Positions 27,364 through 37,464 are shown, numbered from the stretch's first letter. The stretch: DNA of 64,000 nt from Saccharibacillus brassicae (GCF_006542275.1 NZ_CP041217.1:911001-975000); one strand, 5' to 3'. Notes: a model not told the origin generated them from the sequence alone. Made by a program: numbers and translations.

Positions 27364-29178
27364 ATGATTTCGCCAAGCCGTGAACGGCACCGAAACGAAA
27401 CGAAGCTGGGCGCACTGCTGGTCCGGTTCAGCCTCGCTTTCCTGGCCGTATTCGCCCTGCTGTTGGGGGGCGCCTACCTGTTTCAGAACCATTTTATCAA
27501 AAGCAGTTACCTTCAGGTTCGCGATCTGGCTCTGCTGACCGAAAATCTCGACCTGCTGGAAAAAGCGCTGGTCGAGCAGGAAAGCGGCCAGCGCGGCTAT
27601 AGCATGACCGGCGAACAGTCGTTTCTCGATGCGTATAACCGCGGCACTGCGGACTACGAACAGCTCGTGCAAAATCTCCGGGACCGCGCTTTTTTGACGC
27701 CTCTTTTCGAAACCGATATCGAGTCGCTGCTGTCCGATATTCAGCGTTGGGAAAACCGGCATATCCGGGCTTTGTTTGACCAATCGCTGCTGGGCCGCTC
27801 GGCCAGCGCGACGCAGCTCAAAATCGACGAGGCCGCGTTTCTTGCGCTGAGCGCCGAATTCGACGACGTCCTGTCGCGCATCGTCGTACAGCGCGATCTC
27901 GAACGCGAACGGCTGCTCAGTCGGATCAGCCTGACGCTTGCGCTGGCCGGCACCGCCGCGCTGCTGGCGCTCGGCCTGTACGTCTTCTTTATCATTAAAC
28001 ATATTCGCAGGTTGATCGATCCGCTGGCGGCGCTCGATCGCGCCATCTCCTTCTATGAAGGAAGCCGATGCGAGCCGGAACGGACCGATTATACGTCTTC
28101 CGGCGAATTGGGCCGGCTCGTCGGCGCTTTCAACCGGATGGGCGAAGACATGCGGCGCGAAAGCGAGCAGCTCGAAGACACGTACAAAATGATCAACGCG
28201 CTCAATCAGGCCGCTTCGCTGCAGGACGTCTACCGGGAGACGCTGGTGCATATGCGCGCGCTCGTTCAATGCGACAAAGTCAGCCTGATTATGCAAAACG
28301 CGGACCGGCGCTTTTATTTCAAAACGGTACTGCAGGGCGAACACCTCAAACCCAAAGAAGCGCTGCTGCCCGGCGAGCAGGCACAGTTATGGGAGCTGAT
28401 CCGCGGCGGCGTGTCGGTGCTGCATGAAGATTGGGACATGCGCAGGCCCCGCGGCGAGCTGGCCGACCGGCTGTACGGGAGCGGGATTCGCTCGTCCGTC
28501 CAACTGCTGCTGCGCAAAGACAAACGGATCGTCGGCGTCCTGAACCTGATGTCCGCGCAGCCTTTCTTTTTTACCGCGGTCAAAAAGCAGCGTCTGGAAA
28601 AGCTCGTTCCGCTGATCGTCACCTCGATCGAGAACGTGCGGCAGACCGGGCAGATCCAGTCGCTCGCGATGCGCGACGGCTTGACCGGCCTCTGGAATCG
28701 CCGGTATTTCGAAGATTCGCTCGTCAAGCTGCATAACGAGACGTTCCCCAAGCACAATCCGAACGCGCACCCGCTCAGCCTGATTCTGCTGGACGTAGAC
28801 CATTTCAAACGGCTCAACGATACCCGCGGCCACCAGGAAGGCGATACGGTGCTGAAGCATATCGGCCTGCTGCTTCGGGCGTACAGCCGCTTCGGCGATC
28901 TGCCTGTCCGCTTCGGAGGCGAAGAATTCGCCGTGCTGCTGCCCGATACGCCGATCGAAGAAGCGGCGGACGTCGCCGAACGGCTGCGCAGGCTGATCGA
29001 ATTCGATTCGCCTTCGCCGGATTACGTCGTCACCGCAAGCTTCGGCGTCGCGGAGCTTCAGGCGCGGCAAAATGCGCAGGAGCTGATCCGCACGGCCGAT
29101 TCCGCGCTGTACCGGGCCAAAGCCGCGGGCCGCAACCGGGTCTGCATTCACGGCGAAGATCTGAACGATTCCGCCTGA
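27364..29178 (+). CDS. Membrane diguanylate cyclase: CHASE3-like sensor, HAMP, GAF, GGDEF
   Basis: 604-residue predicted c-di-GMP synthase. Helix 1 (FSLAFLAVFALLLGGAYLF); extracytoplasmic sensor of about 150 residues with the CHASE3 hallmark EQESGQRGYSMTGE; helix 2 near residues 195-215; HAMP (LIDPLAALDRAI); GAF-like domain; and GGDEF with RDGLTGLWNRRYFEDSL, ILLDVDHFKRLND and the active-site loop RFGGEEF. No EAL domain, and no obvious RxxD inhibitory site just before GGEEF. ATG 27364 is behind GAGGGA. Confidence 0.93.
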   Translation: MISPSRERHRNETKLGALLVRFSLAFLAVFALLLGGAYLFQNHFIKSSYLQVRDLALLTENLDLLEKALVEQESGQRGYSMTGEQSFLDAYNRGTADYEQLVQNLRDRAFLTPLFETDIESLLSDIQRWENRHIRALFDQSLLGRSASATQLKIDEAAFLALSAEFDDVLSRIVVQRDLERERLLSRISLTLALAGTAALLALGLYVFFIIKHIRRLIDPLAALDRAISFYEGSRCEPERTDYTSSGELGRLVGAFNRMGEDMRRESEQLEDTYKMINALNQAASLQDVYRETLVHMRALVQCDKVSLIMQNADRRFYFKTVLQGEHLKPKEALLPGEQAQLWELIRGGVSVLHEDWDMRRPRGELADRLYGSGIRSSVQLLLRKDKRIVGVLNLMSAQPFFFTAVKKQRLEKLVPLIVTSIENVRQTGQIQSLAMRDGLTGLWNRRYFEDSLVKLHNETFPKHNPNAHPLSLILLDVDHFKRLNDTRGHQEGDTVLKHIGLLLRAYSRFGDLPVRFGGEEFAVLLPDTPIEEAADVAERLRRLIEFDSPSPDYVVTASFGVAELQARQNAQELIRTADSALYRAKAAGRNRVCIHGEDLNDSA

Positions 29179-29216
29179 GACGCGGTTGCGAGCGATCTCC
29201 GGTCATGATTATACGC

Positions 29217-29244
29217 AAAAGGACGGCCCGCGGGCCGTCCTTTT
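29217..29244. terminator. Bidirectional terminator after the GGDEF gene
   Basis: Perfect 28-bp palindrome: AAAAGGACGGCCCG followed by its reverse complement. Confidence 0.92.
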
Positions 29245-29300
29245 GTTTTGCTCTTTTTTAAAAAGATAAGTCACGCGTCAACAAGGACGGGCCGAAGCGC

Positions 29301-31505
29301 TCAAGCTTCGCCGTCCGGCCAGCCGGGTACGCTCCACTCGCCGGAAGCGTCCAGAAAAGCCGGCGTCGCGCCGCCGTGCAGCACCCAAAGTTCGTGCAGC
29401 GCCCGCGTGCAGCCGACGTACAGCATCTTGGCGTCCCATTCGCTGTCTCCGTACCGGCTCGCTCCCGCGTCCGCAACGACGACCGCGTCGAATTCCAGTC
29501 CTTTGGACAGATGCAGCGGCAGCACGGACAAGCCGCCTTCGTACTGCGTCATGCTGCCGTCGATCAGGTTCAGCTCGGGGAACTCCGGCTGCAGCGCCGC
29601 ATGCAGTGCCCGGGCCTGCGACTGCGTCCGGGTGAGCAGCGACACCGTTTTGTGCTCCCGTCCCCAGAGCGCTCTCAGCGCTTTGGCCGCAGCGGACGCG
29701 GCAGCCGCGCCGGCTGCTTCGGCATCGCCGGCTTCGGCTTCAAGCCCGAAATCGATCAGCCGCACGGGGTTGCCGCTCCGGAACACCGGCACCGCTTCGA
29801 TCGCGTTCGCCACGCCGCCGGCCAGAATCGTATTGGCAAACCCGATGATCTCCATCGTCGAACGGTAGCTTCGCGTCAGCGCGTGATACGAAGTCTCCCC
29901 GGTGCCGAACAGACCGCTCATTTCCTCCCATGCCTGCACGCCTTTGTACGCATGGATGCCCTGCGACAGATCGCCCAGAATGGTGAACGAATGGCCGCGC
30001 ACGAACCGGTCGAGCACCGTCACCTGCAGCGGCGAAAAATCCTGCGCTTCGTCGATGACGATATGGTCGAACCGTTCCGACCCTTCGATCCCGTTCAGCA
30101 GCAGATGCAAATAGAGCAGCGCCGGCAGGTCTTCTTCGCGCAGCCGGTTTTCTTTGAGATCTTTGCGCGTCGACTTCAGCACGGCGGCGGGAATGCCGGC
30201 GAGCTTCTCCTGCGGCAGGATGCCGCGGGCGTCTTTGGCTGCTCCGAACATCTGCTTGTACAGCGTCAGCGGACTGAAATCGGGCCATTTTTTGGCGTAC
30301 GCTTTTTCGCGCTGGGCCGCTTTCTTTTTGAACTCTTTGCGCAGCGTCTCCGGCTTGACCGGCTTGAGTTCCATTTCGATCCAGCGATGGATTCTCGCCA
30401 GCACGCGTTCTTTGCGGCCGGCCGCCGAATAATGCCTGTACTCGTCCGCGTACCAGTGCAGGATCGTTTCGTACGGCAGCACTTTGCCTTCCCACGGCGA
30501 AAATTCAAGGTCCGGCGCGCCGGAACTTTCGAGCGCGGCCGCCGCGGCGTCGAGCATGCCCCGGAACAGGTCCGAGCCTTTGAAACGTCCCGGCGCATCG
30601 TCGCCCGGGGCTTCCCCGGCGGAGCGGCCGAACCAGAAGTCCAGCGTCTCGGCCGGATCGGCCAGCATCGATTCCGCGTCCAGCTGTTTGACCGCCCAAT
30701 CGGTGAACGTACGCTGCTGGATATCGCCTACGCCGAGTTCCGGCAGGACGCCGGAAATATAATCGAGGAACATGCCGTTCGGCGCGAAAATGATCATTTT
30801 CTCCGCCGATACCTGCTCTTTGTACTGATACAGCAGGAACGCGAGCCGGTGCAGCGCGACAGTCGTCTTGCCGCTGCCCGCGACGCCCTGAATGATCAGC
30901 GCCGTGTTTTTCTCCGCCCGGATGATCCGGTCCTGCTCGGCCTGGATCGTCGAGACGATATCGCGCAGCCGGTTGTCTTTGTTCTCGCCCAGCCGGTACA
31001 GCAAAAACTCGTCCGAGACGGCCGGTTCTTCGCCGCCGCGCGTGTAGGTGTCGACGACGCGTTCGAGTTCGGAGCGGCGCACCATAATATTGCGTTTGAG
31101 ATGCACCGCGCCTCCGATCAGCCCTTCCGGCGCTTCGTACTCGACCCGTTCTTCTCCCCCGGTAAACGAATAGAACAAACTCGCGACCGGCGCCCGCCAA
31201 TCGACGACGATCGGCAGACTGGCGGGATCGCGTCCGTCGAGCCCGGTCTTGCCGATATAGAGCGGCGCCGGCGCGGCGCGGCCTTCTTCCTCGAAGTCCA
31301 TCCGTCCGAAATACGGCTCGGGTTCCGACTTGATCAGCCGTTGGCGGCGCTCTTCGCGTCCCGCCTCAAGCACCTGCTCGGTAAAATCGTGCCCGGTATA
31401 GACCGGCACGGCCCGAAGGCGCGCAAGCTGCGTTCCGATTTCTTGCAGAACGGAATCCAGCTTGTGTTGCTCTTCTTGATAGGCACTTTGAAGATTGTCG
31501 CTCAT
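29301..31505 (-). CDS. helD: HelD-like UvrD/Rep-family helicase (RNA polymerase recycling factor)
   Basis: 734-residue superfamily I ATPase. N-terminal coiled coil, YIGKTGL and IVVDWRAPVASLFY typical of HelD, Walker A GVAGSGKTTVALHR, Walker B IVIDEAQDFSPLQ, GDLSQGIHAYKG, SYRST and the C-terminal VVADAGASRYGD...YVGCTRALHEL. HelD releases stalled RNA polymerase from DNA. ATG 31505 follows AGGAGGT. The Ala-rich stretch near residue 600 is unusual. A plain DNA helicase is the alternative, but the DWRAP segment favours HelD. Confidence 0.9.
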   Translation of the reverse strand: MSDNLQSAYQEEQHKLDSVLQEIGTQLARLRAVPVYTGHDFTEQVLEAGREERRQRLIKSEPEPYFGRMDFEEEGRAAPAPLYIGKTGLDGRDPASLPIVVDWRAPVASLFYSFTGGEERVEYEAPEGLIGGAVHLKRNIMVRRSELERVVDTYTRGGEEPAVSDEFLLYRLGENKDNRLRDIVSTIQAEQDRIIRAEKNTALIIQGVAGSGKTTVALHRLAFLLYQYKEQVSAEKMIIFAPNGMFLDYISGVLPELGVGDIQQRTFTDWAVKQLDAESMLADPAETLDFWFGRSAGEAPGDDAPGRFKGSDLFRGMLDAAAAALESSGAPDLEFSPWEGKVLPYETILHWYADEYRHYSAAGRKERVLARIHRWIEMELKPVKPETLRKEFKKKAAQREKAYAKKWPDFSPLTLYKQMFGAAKDARGILPQEKLAGIPAAVLKSTRKDLKENRLREEDLPALLYLHLLLNGIEGSERFDHIVIDEAQDFSPLQVTVLDRFVRGHSFTILGDLSQGIHAYKGVQAWEEMSGLFGTGETSYHALTRSYRSTMEIIGFANTILAGGVANAIEAVPVFRSGNPVRLIDFGLEAEAGDAEAAGAAAASAAAKALRALWGREHKTVSLLTRTQSQARALHAALQPEFPELNLIDGSMTQYEGGLSVLPLHLSKGLEFDAVVVADAGASRYGDSEWDAKMLYVGCTRALHELWVLHGGATPAFLDASGEWSVPGWPDGEA

Positions 31506-31571
31506 TTCAGTTACCTCCTAAGATGAGCATTTTGTACAGAGGTTCTCTCGAACCGGCGAACTTGGCCGCAC

Positions 31572-31597
31572 AAAATGCCGAAATCAATCGGCATTTT
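31572..31597. terminator. Inverted repeat upstream of helD
   Basis: AAAATGCCGA pairs with TCGGCATTTT over a 6-nt loop. It may back up the tcdA terminator or act as an attenuator in the helD leader. Confidence 0.6.
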
Positions 31598-31688
31598 CGC
31601 CCGCCGGATTCGGGGACGAAAATGCAAAAGGATTACCAGCATAGCATATTCCCGTGCAAAGCACCTTAATTTTTTCGGCGCGCGCAGC

Positions 31689-31718
31689 AAAAGGCGCTTC
31701 CTGGCGGAAGCGCCTTTT
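31689..31718. terminator. Terminator of the hisS-aspS-tcdA operon
   Basis: AAAAGGCGCTTCC/GGAAGCGCCTTTT, a perfect 13-bp stem with a 4-nt loop, just after the tcdA stop. Confidence 0.92.
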
Positions 31719-31735
31719 ACGAATTCGGTATGAAA

Positions 31736-32503
31736 TTAAGTCTGATCGAGCATCGGATGGCCGCCGATGATCAGCAGGTCTTTGATGGCTTCGCTGACCA
31801 TGATCAGCCCGGCCACCGGAGGCACGAAAGCGTTGCTGGCCGGAGGCTGCTTCGCTTTGCGGATCTTGGCGCCGGCCGGAGCGATCTGCTCGGTCACGTC
31901 CGCGCGCGGCTTGATCGGCTTTTCGGTCGAAAAGACGACTTTGACCCCTTTTTTGATCCCGCTCTCTTTGCGCAGCTTTTTGCGGATGATCCGCGCGATC
32001 GGGTCCATTTTCGTTTTGGAAATGTCCGCCACCTGGAAGCGCGACGGGTCCATTTTGTTCGCCGCGCCCATGCTGGAGATGATCGGAATGCCGCGTTCGA
32101 GACACTCCTTGATAATATGGATCTTGTAGACGATCGTGTCGGAAGCGTCGATCACGTAGTCGATGTGGTGTTCGAACAGCGTTTCGTACGTTTCTTCCGT
32201 GTAAAACATATTCAGCACGATCGTCCGGATGTCGGGATTGATCAATTTGACCCGCTCGGCCATCAGTTCCGTCTTCTGCTGGCCGACCGTCGTCGTCAGC
32301 GCATGGATCTGACGATTGATGTTCGTAATGTCCACGACGTCTTTGTCGATCAGGATCAGCGTGCCCACGCCGGAGCGGGCCAGCGCTTCGGCCGCCATGG
32401 CGCCGACGCCGCCGATACCGAGTACCGCTACCGTGCTGTTTTTAAGCGCTTCGAGCCCGCCGGGGCCGATCGCGAGTTCCGTTCTGGAAAAAGCATGCAG
32501 CAT
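31736..32503 (-). CDS. tcdA: tRNA threonylcarbamoyladenosine dehydratase TcdA (YrvM)
   Basis: E1/ThiF-fold enzyme (255 aa) that cyclises t6A37 to ct6A in tRNA with ATP. Nucleotide-binding GIGGVGAMAAEALARSG, DKDVVDITNINRQIHA, YVIDASDTIVYK, SSMGAANKMDP, and a C-terminal PPVAGLIMVSEAIKDL. ATG 32503 is behind GGAGGAGG. Lies 27 nt after aspS, so the third gene of the hisS operon, as in Bacillus. Confidence 0.94.
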   Translation of the reverse strand: MLHAFSRTELAIGPGGLEALKNSTVAVLGIGGVGAMAAEALARSGVGTLILIDKDVVDITNINRQIHALTTTVGQQKTELMAERVKLINPDIRTIVLNMFYTEETYETLFEHHIDYVIDASDTIVYKIHIIKECLERGIPIISSMGAANKMDPSRFQVADISKTKMDPIARIIRKKLRKESGIKKGVKVVFSTEKPIKPRADVTEQIAPAGAKIRKAKQPPASNAFVPPVAGLIMVSEAIKDLLIIGGHPMLDQT

Positions 32504-32530
32504 CGTCCAACAACCTCCTCCTGCGTACGT

Positions 32531-34333
32531 TTAGGCTTGTTCGCTTTCGGCTGCCGCCGGCTTTTTGGCCGGTTTCGGAGCCAGCTTGATATGCAGCTGT
32601 TCGAGCTGCCCCTGATCGACCGCGGACGGCGCGTTCATCAGCAGGTCGGTCGCGCTTGCCGTTTTCGGGAACGCGATCGTCTCGCGCAGGTTCGTGCGCT
32701 GCGTGAGCAGCATGACCAGGCGGTCGAAGCCGAACGCGAAGCCGCCGTGCGGAGGCGTGCCGTACTGGAACGCGTCCAGCAGGAAGCCGAACTGCTCCTG
32801 CGCCGTTTCTTCGGAAATGCCGAGCAGTCTGAACATTTTCTGCTGCAGGTCGTGTTCGAAGATCCGCAGCGAACCGCCGCCGACTTCGTAGCCGTTCAGC
32901 ACGAGGTCGTAAGCCTGCGCGCGCACCGCACCCGGGTCGGTCTCGAACAGTTCCAGATCTTCTTCGAGCGGACGGGTGAAGGGATGGTGTTCCGCCACGT
33001 AGCGCTTCGATTCTTCGTCGTAGCTGAGCAGCGGGAATTCCAGTACCCAGGCGAATTTGTAGATGCTGTCGTCGATCAGGCCGAGCTGACGGCCGATTTT
33101 GAGACGCAGCGCGCCGAGCACGTCGGCCACGACCTGTTTTTTGTCCGCGGAGAACAGCAGCAGGTCGCCCACTTCGGCGTCCGTGCGCTCGCGCAGCGCC
33201 TGAATGACTTCTTCGCTCATGAACTTGACGATCGGGCCTTTAAAGCCGTCTTCCTTGACCTGAATCCAGGCCAGGCCTTTCGCGCCGTAACGGGCGGCGT
33301 AAGGACCGAGATCGTCGATCTCTTTGCGCGTCCACGTGCCGCAGCCTTTGGCGTTCAGCACTTTGACCTGCCCGCCGCTGCCGATCACGGAAGCGAACAC
33401 TTTGACTTCGCTCGTCTCGACGATGTCGCCGACATCGACCAGTTCCATGCCGAAGCGCAGGTCCGGCTTGTCGGAGCCGTATTTGCTCATCGCTTCCGCG
33501 TGCGTCAGACGCTGGAACGGCAATTGAACTTCGACGCCGATCGTCTCGCGGAACAGCTTCGCCATCAATTGTTCGATCAGGCCGAGAATTTCGTCGCGCG
33601 AGACGAACGACAGCTCAAGGTCGACCTGCGTGAATTCCGGCTGACGGTCGGCCCGAAGGTCTTCGTCGCGGAAACAGCGCGCGATCTGGTAATAGCGTTC
33701 CAGGCCGCTGACCATCAGCAGCTGCTTGAAGATCTGCGGCGACTGCGGCAGGGCGAAGAATTCGCCTTCGTGCACGCGGCTCGGCACGAGGTAATCGCGC
33801 GCGCCTTCCGGCGTGCTTTTGGTCAGAATCGGCGTTTCGACTTCCACGAAGCCCTGTTCGTCGAGATAGTTGCGGAAGATTTTGGCCGACTGCGAACGCA
33901 GCATGAGCGTCTTTTGCATTTCCGGGCGGCGCAGGTCGAGGTAGCGGTATTTCAGGCGCAGCGCTTCGTCGACTTCGATGCCGTCTTCGATGAAGAAAGG
34001 CGTCGTTTTGGCCGCGTTCAGCACTTCGATCTCGGTTACGCGCACTTCAAGTTCGCCGGTCGGCAGGTTTTTGTTGACCGTCTCTTCTTCGCGTTTGACG
34101 ACTGTGCCTTTGATGGCCAGGACGTATTCCGTCCGTACGCGTTCCGCCGTTTGCAGCGCTTCGCCCGAGTAAGCCGGGTTGAAGACGGCCTGCACGATGC
34201 CGCTGCGGTCGCGGAGATCGATGAACAGGACGCCCCCGAGGTCGCGGCGGGTCTGGACCCAGCCGTTCAATGTAACCGTTTCGCCGATTTGCGCGGAAGT
34301 GATCTGTCCGCAGTGATGAGTTCTGAGCATCAT
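32531..34333 (-). CDS. aspS: Aspartyl-tRNA synthetase
   Basis: Class II AspRS of bacterial type, 600 aa. N-terminal OB fold ([24 protein letters not shown]), catalytic core with [60 protein letters not shown], the GAD insertion, and motif 3 [14 protein letters not shown]-terminal tail rich in Lys/Pro/Ala. ATG 34333 follows AAAGGAG. Expressed from the hisS leader; 65 nt separate it from hisS. Confidence 0.97.
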   Translation of the reverse strand: MMLRTHHCGQITSAQIGETVTLNGWVQTRRDLGGVLFIDLRDRSGIVQAVFNPAYSGEALQTAERVRTEYVLAIKGTVVKREEETVNKNLPTGELEVRVTEIEVLNAAKTTPFFIEDGIEVDEALRLKYRYLDLRRPEMQKTLMLRSQSAKIFRNYLDEQGFVEVETPILTKSTPEGARDYLVPSRVHEGEFFALPQSPQIFKQLLMVSGLERYYQIARCFRDEDLRADRQPEFTQVDLELSFVSRDEILGLIEQLMAKLFRETIGVEVQLPFQRLTHAEAMSKYGSDKPDLRFGMELVDVGDIVETSEVKVFASVIGSGGQVKVLNAKGCGTWTRKEIDDLGPYAARYGAKGLAWIQVKEDGFKGPIVKFMSEEVIQALRERTDAEVGDLLLFSADKKQVVADVLGALRLKIGRQLGLIDDSIYKFAWVLEFPLLSYDEESKRYVAEHHPFTRPLEEDLELFETDPGAVRAQAYDLVLNGYEVGGGSLRIFEHDLQQKMFRLLGISEETAQEQFGFLLDAFQYGTPPHGGFAFGFDRLVMLLTQRTNLRETIAFPKTASATDLLMNAPSAVDQGQLEQLHIKLAPKPAKKPAAAESEQA

Positions 34334-34398
34334 AAGGTCATTCTCCTTTGGTTCGGACACGACCGGCCGGAGCCGGCGTTGTCCGGGTGTGGGTGATT

Positions 34399-35658
34399 CT
34401 AGGTCGTACGCGATTTCAACACCGATTCCAGCTCGCCGAGCGGCACCGTGACCTGCTCGCGCGTCTCCATCGATTTGACGGCAATCTCGCCGCGTTCCAG
34501 TTCGTCGTCGCCGAGGATCGCCGTGTAGCGCGCCTGCAGCCGGTCGGCCGACTTCATCTGGGCTTTCATCTTGCGGCCCTGGTAATCCCGCTCGGCCGAG
34601 AAGCCGAGGCGGCGCAGCTTGTGCAGCTGCTTCGTGATCTCCGCATTGGCTTTGTCGCCAAGGGCGATCAGGTAAATGTCCAGCGGCGGTTCGGCTTCGA
34701 TCTCCGTCTGCTGGTCCGCCAGCAGCAGCTGCAGGCGTTCCATGCCGATCGCCATGCCGATGCCCGGCTGGTCCGGTCCGCCGACTTCGGCGACCAGCTT
34801 GTTGTAGCGTCCGCCGCCGCCGATCGTATCGATCGCGCCGATGCCGCTTTCCGTTTTGAACTCGAACGCCGTCAGCGTGTAATAATCGAGTCCGCGTACG
34901 AGGCGCTGATTGATTTTGTACGGAACGCCCATCGCCGCCAGATGGCTTTGCACGGCTTCGAAGTGCACGCGGCTTTCTTCGTCCAGGCTGTCGAGGATCG
35001 ACGGCGCGTCCGTGAACTTGTCCTGATCGACTTTGCAGTCGAGCACTCGCAGCGGATTGCGGTCGATCCGGCTCTGGCAGTCTTTGCACAGCGTATCGCG
35101 CATCGGATTGAGGAACGCCAGCAGCCGTTCGTTATACTCGGCGCGCGACGCCGCGTTGCCGACCGAGTTGATCTCGACGCTCGTGCCTTTGAGGCCGATG
35201 TCTTCGAAGAACTGCATGCCGAACGCGATGACTTCGGCGTCGATCGCGGGATCGACCGAGCCGATCGCTTCGATGCCGAATTGGTGGAACTGGCGGTAGC
35301 GTCCCGCCTGCGGCCGTTCCTGGCGGAACATCGGGCCGATGTAGAACAGCTTGGATACGTCGGGCTCGCCGTAGATTTTGTTCTCCACGTAGGCCCGCAC
35401 GACGCCTGCCGTACCTTCCGGCCGCAGCGTCATGCCGCGCCCTCCCATATCCTGGAACGAGAACATTTCTTTTTGCACAATATCCGTCGTCTCGCCTACG
35501 CCGCGCTGGAACAGCTGCGTGTATTCGAAGATCGGCGTGCGAATTTCGCGATAGTTGAAACGTCTGGACAAGTCGCGGGCTTTATTCTCCACGTACTGCC
35601 ATTTTTCTACCGTACCCGGCAGAAAATCGAGCGTGCCTTTTGGCTTTTGAAAATCCAT
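34399..35658 (-). CDS. hisS: Histidyl-tRNA synthetase
   Basis: Class II HisRS, 419 aa. KGTLDFLPG at the start, [12 protein letters not shown] (motif 2 region), [18 protein letters not shown], histidine-binding [38 protein letters not shown], and a C-terminal anticodon-binding domain. First gene of hisS-aspS-tcdA, controlled by a T-box leader. Confidence 0.97.
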   Translation of the reverse strand: MDFQKPKGTLDFLPGTVEKWQYVENKARDLSRRFNYREIRTPIFEYTQLFQRGVGETTDIVQKEMFSFQDMGGRGMTLRPEGTAGVVRAYVENKIYGEPDVSKLFYIGPMFRQERPQAGRYRQFHQFGIEAIGSVDPAIDAEVIAFGMQFFEDIGLKGTSVEINSVGNAASRAEYNERLLAFLNPMRDTLCKDCQSRIDRNPLRVLDCKVDQDKFTDAPSILDSLDEESRVHFEAVQSHLAAMGVPYKINQRLVRGLDYYTLTAFEFKTESGIGAIDTIGGGGRYNKLVAEVGGPDQPGIGMAIGMERLQLLLADQQTEIEAEPPLDIYLIALGDKANAEITKQLHKLRRLGFSAERDYQGRKMKAQMKSADRLQARYTAILGDDELERGEIAVKSMETREQVTVPLGELESVLKSRTT

Positions 35659-35712
35659 GTTGTTTTCCCTTCCTTTCCGGCCTGCGCGTCCGGGTTCTTT
35701 TTATAACATACC

Positions 35713-36140
35713 AAAAAGCCCCACGTCCGCCGTCTATGCCGCTATCTTACGCATAGTACAGGGACGAGGGACCGTATAAACGAATCTCCCGTGGTGCCAC
35801 CCACATTTCGGGTCTTCTGCTTGGCATGCCGGATATTCCCCGCATCCCTTACAGTCACAACCCGCTTCATTGAAGACGGTTAACGCCCGCCTGATCTCGC
35901 GCATCGGCTACTTGAACTCCAAAAAGCGAAGCCGGATACGAAATCCGCCGCTTTTTCCGTCGTTCGCCGTGCGTTCTCGGGGAGGTCTTTGGTCCGGCCG
36001 CCGCGCGGAATTCTTCCAGCCATGGAATTCCTCTCTTGTGCGCCTTGGGATCGGACTACTTTTTCCCGTCATCGAATCCTGATATTCGCCGCAAGCTTCC
36101 TGCCGGACCGGCCAGAAAATACTTACTGCGCTTGTTATAT
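35713..36140 (-). ncRNA. T-box leader of the hisS-aspS-tcdA operon
   Basis: The core GGGTGGCACCACGGG (35802-35788) is a T-box sequence. Downstream, CCCTCGTCC and GGACGTGGGG flank the terminator and end in CTTTTT (35717-35713). Counting from the consensus promoter the leader is about 430 nt, longer than the usual 250-320. No ORF is supported on either strand of this stretch. His or Asp specifier not resolved. Confidence 0.9.
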
Positions 36141-36146
36141 TTTATG

Positions 36147-36175
36147 ATTGTAATCAAGTACATGATTAAAGTCAA
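36147..36175 (-). promoter_or_regulatory. SigA promoter of the hisS leader
   Basis: TTGACT (36175-36170), 17-nt AT-rich spacer, TACAAT (36152-36147). Confidence 0.8.
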
Positions 36176-36244
36176 CCGTTTGGTCTGCGCAAAATCGGTT
36201 CCCTGCACATGGTTGCGCTTACTTGGTGAATCTGTGCGCAAAAA

Positions 36245-36274
36245 AAGGGCCCTCAGGCAGATGCCTGGGGCCTT
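36245..36274 (-). terminator. Terminator of the Gly-rich small protein gene
   Basis: AAGGGCCCTCAGGCA pairs with TGCCTGGGGCCTT. On the minus strand it runs into a 7-T tract, and it lies about 100 nt past the gene. Confidence 0.82.
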
Positions 36275-36378
36275 CCAAATATATCTAAGGGGGTCATACG
36301 TTTAATATAACCGCTTCTTGTTAAGGAAAGATGAACCGTACATTACGGTTGTATGACAACTTGCCCGCGAAGCTCGGA

Positions 36379-36840
36379 TCAATCGTATACGTGCACGTAG
36401 CCGTTGTTGTTGCGCAGCTTGCGTACGACGTCTTTGTAGTCTTCGTCTTTGACTTTGACGGAAAGCGTGTAAGACAAATCGCGCAGATCCTTGTCGGAAG
36501 CGTCATCATAATTGTCTTCGTCAACGTCCTTTTTGTCGATCGGCTGACCGCCGATATCGCCCGACTCGCTGTGGGCCGGAACCGGAACGGCCTGATCGCC
36601 GATCATGCTGCCCGCGCTGCCGGAACCGACTGCGCCGCCGTTGAAGCCCGCGTTCGTCGTGCCGGACAATGGAACCAATGGAACGACGACGCGTCCGGTG
36701 CCGCCGTTATTTCCGCCGTATCCGACGCCGCCCTGCAGTTCTCCGACTTCGAGCTGCTCGGTGGTGAACGTCATCAGACTCATTCTTGCGCCTTCCGCTT
36801 CGCTTTCGGTTTTGAAATAAGCTTGGATATGTTTGGACAT
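36379..36840 (-). CDS. Small glycine-rich protein, possible general-stress (YflT-like) protein
   Basis: 153 residues. N-terminal HIQAYFKTESEAEGARMSL followed by EQLEVGEL resembles the YflT heat/general-stress domain. A Gly/Asn/Ser-rich middle (GGVGYGGNNGGTG) is next, then an acidic stretch (DVDEDNYDDASDKD) and a C-terminal LSVKVKDEDYKDVVRKLR...GYVHVYD. ATG 36840 follows AAAGGAGGG. It is next to a DJ-1/PfpI stress-type gene. Assignment is a resemblance only. Confidence 0.75.
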   Translation of the reverse strand: MSKHIQAYFKTESEAEGARMSLMTFTTEQLEVGELQGGVGYGGNNGGTGRVVVPLVPLSGTTNAGFNGGAVGSGSAGSMIGDQAVPVPAHSESGDIGGQPIDKKDVDEDNYDDASDKDLRDLSYTLSVKVKDEDYKDVVRKLRNNNGYVHVYD

Positions 36841-36924
36841 TGTAATTCCCTCCTTTGGAATGGGCATTCGTCAAAACGATCGGTGGTTCCGTCGGGTCGG
36901 ATTCTTGGGAGTCTATGAGGAAGC

Positions 36925-36945
36925 AAAACCGGCAGAGCCGGCTTT
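36925..36945 (-). terminator. Terminator of the DJ-1/PfpI gene
   Basis: On the minus strand AAAGCCGGC-TCT-GCCGGTTTT followed by GCTT; short GC stem directly after the stop. Confidence 0.75.
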
Positions 36946-36954
36946 ACCGAACCT

Positions 36955-37464
36955 TCAGGACAGCACTTTCAGGATTTCGCGTACGAAGGCCGGTTCGTCA
37001 TCCGGTGTGCGGGACGTAATGAAGTTCCCGTCCACCACGACCTCTTCGTCTTTGAACTGTGCGCCGGCATTGACCATATCGTCCTGCAGAGGCGGATACG
37101 AAGTGATCGTGCGGCCTTGCAGCAGATCGGCGCTGGCCAAAATTTGCGGGCCGTGGCAGATCGACGCGATCGGCTTCTTCGCTGCGTTCACGTCTTTGAC
37201 GAATTGGAGCACATGCGGATCGAGGCGCAGATTCTCCGGCGAGGAACCGCCCGGAATGACGACGGCGTCGTAGTCCGACGCTTTCGCTTCGGAGATCGCC
37301 TTGTCCGTCGTATATTCGGCTTTTCCCAGTTTGCCTTTGACCGTTTCTCCGGCCTGGAGTCCGATGATATCCGCCGTATGACCGGCTTTTTTCAACTCGT
37401 CGTACGGAACCTGCATTTCGGAATCTTCGAATTCGTTGGCTAGCAAAAATGCGACTTTACTCAT
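36955..37464 (-). CDS. DJ-1/PfpI family protein (general stress protein 18-like, YfkM)
   Basis: 169-residue DJ-1/PfpI glutamine-amidotransferase-like fold. SKVAFLLANEFEDSEMQVPYDEL holds the conserved glutamate; DAVVIPGGSSPENLR and the nucleophile elbow SICHGPQILASADL hold Cys-His; GNFITSRTPDDEPAFVREIL closes the domain. Members act as stress chaperones, glyoxalase/deglycase-like enzymes or intracellular peptidases; the substrate is unclear. Single gene with its own terminator. Confidence 0.92.
   Translation of the reverse strand: MSKVAFLLANEFEDSEMQVPYDELKKAGHTADIIGLQAGETVKGKLGKAEYTTDKAISEAKASDYDAVVIPGGSSPENLRLDPHVLQFVKDVNAAKKPIASICHGPQILASADLLQGRTITSYPPLQDDMVNAGAQFKDEEVVVDGNFITSRTPDDEPAFVREILKVLS

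Noticed and set aside
25491..31735. 6S RNA gene
   Set aside because: In B. subtilis I recall a 6S RNA gene near rarA and tcdA, so I looked in the gaps; no 180-200-nt sequence with the long central-bubble hairpin was convincing.
31730..34396. 888-codon plus-strand open frame
   Set aside because: Antisense to tcdA and aspS, both unmistakable; no ribosome site or family resemblance.
34334..35089. Upstream extension of AspRS overlapping hisS
   Set aside because: Reads out of frame through hisS; ATG 34333 with AAAGGAG is the start.
35870..36305. Short plus-strand ORFs upstream of hisS
   Set aside because: They lie in the T-box leader and promoter region and have no ribosome sites.
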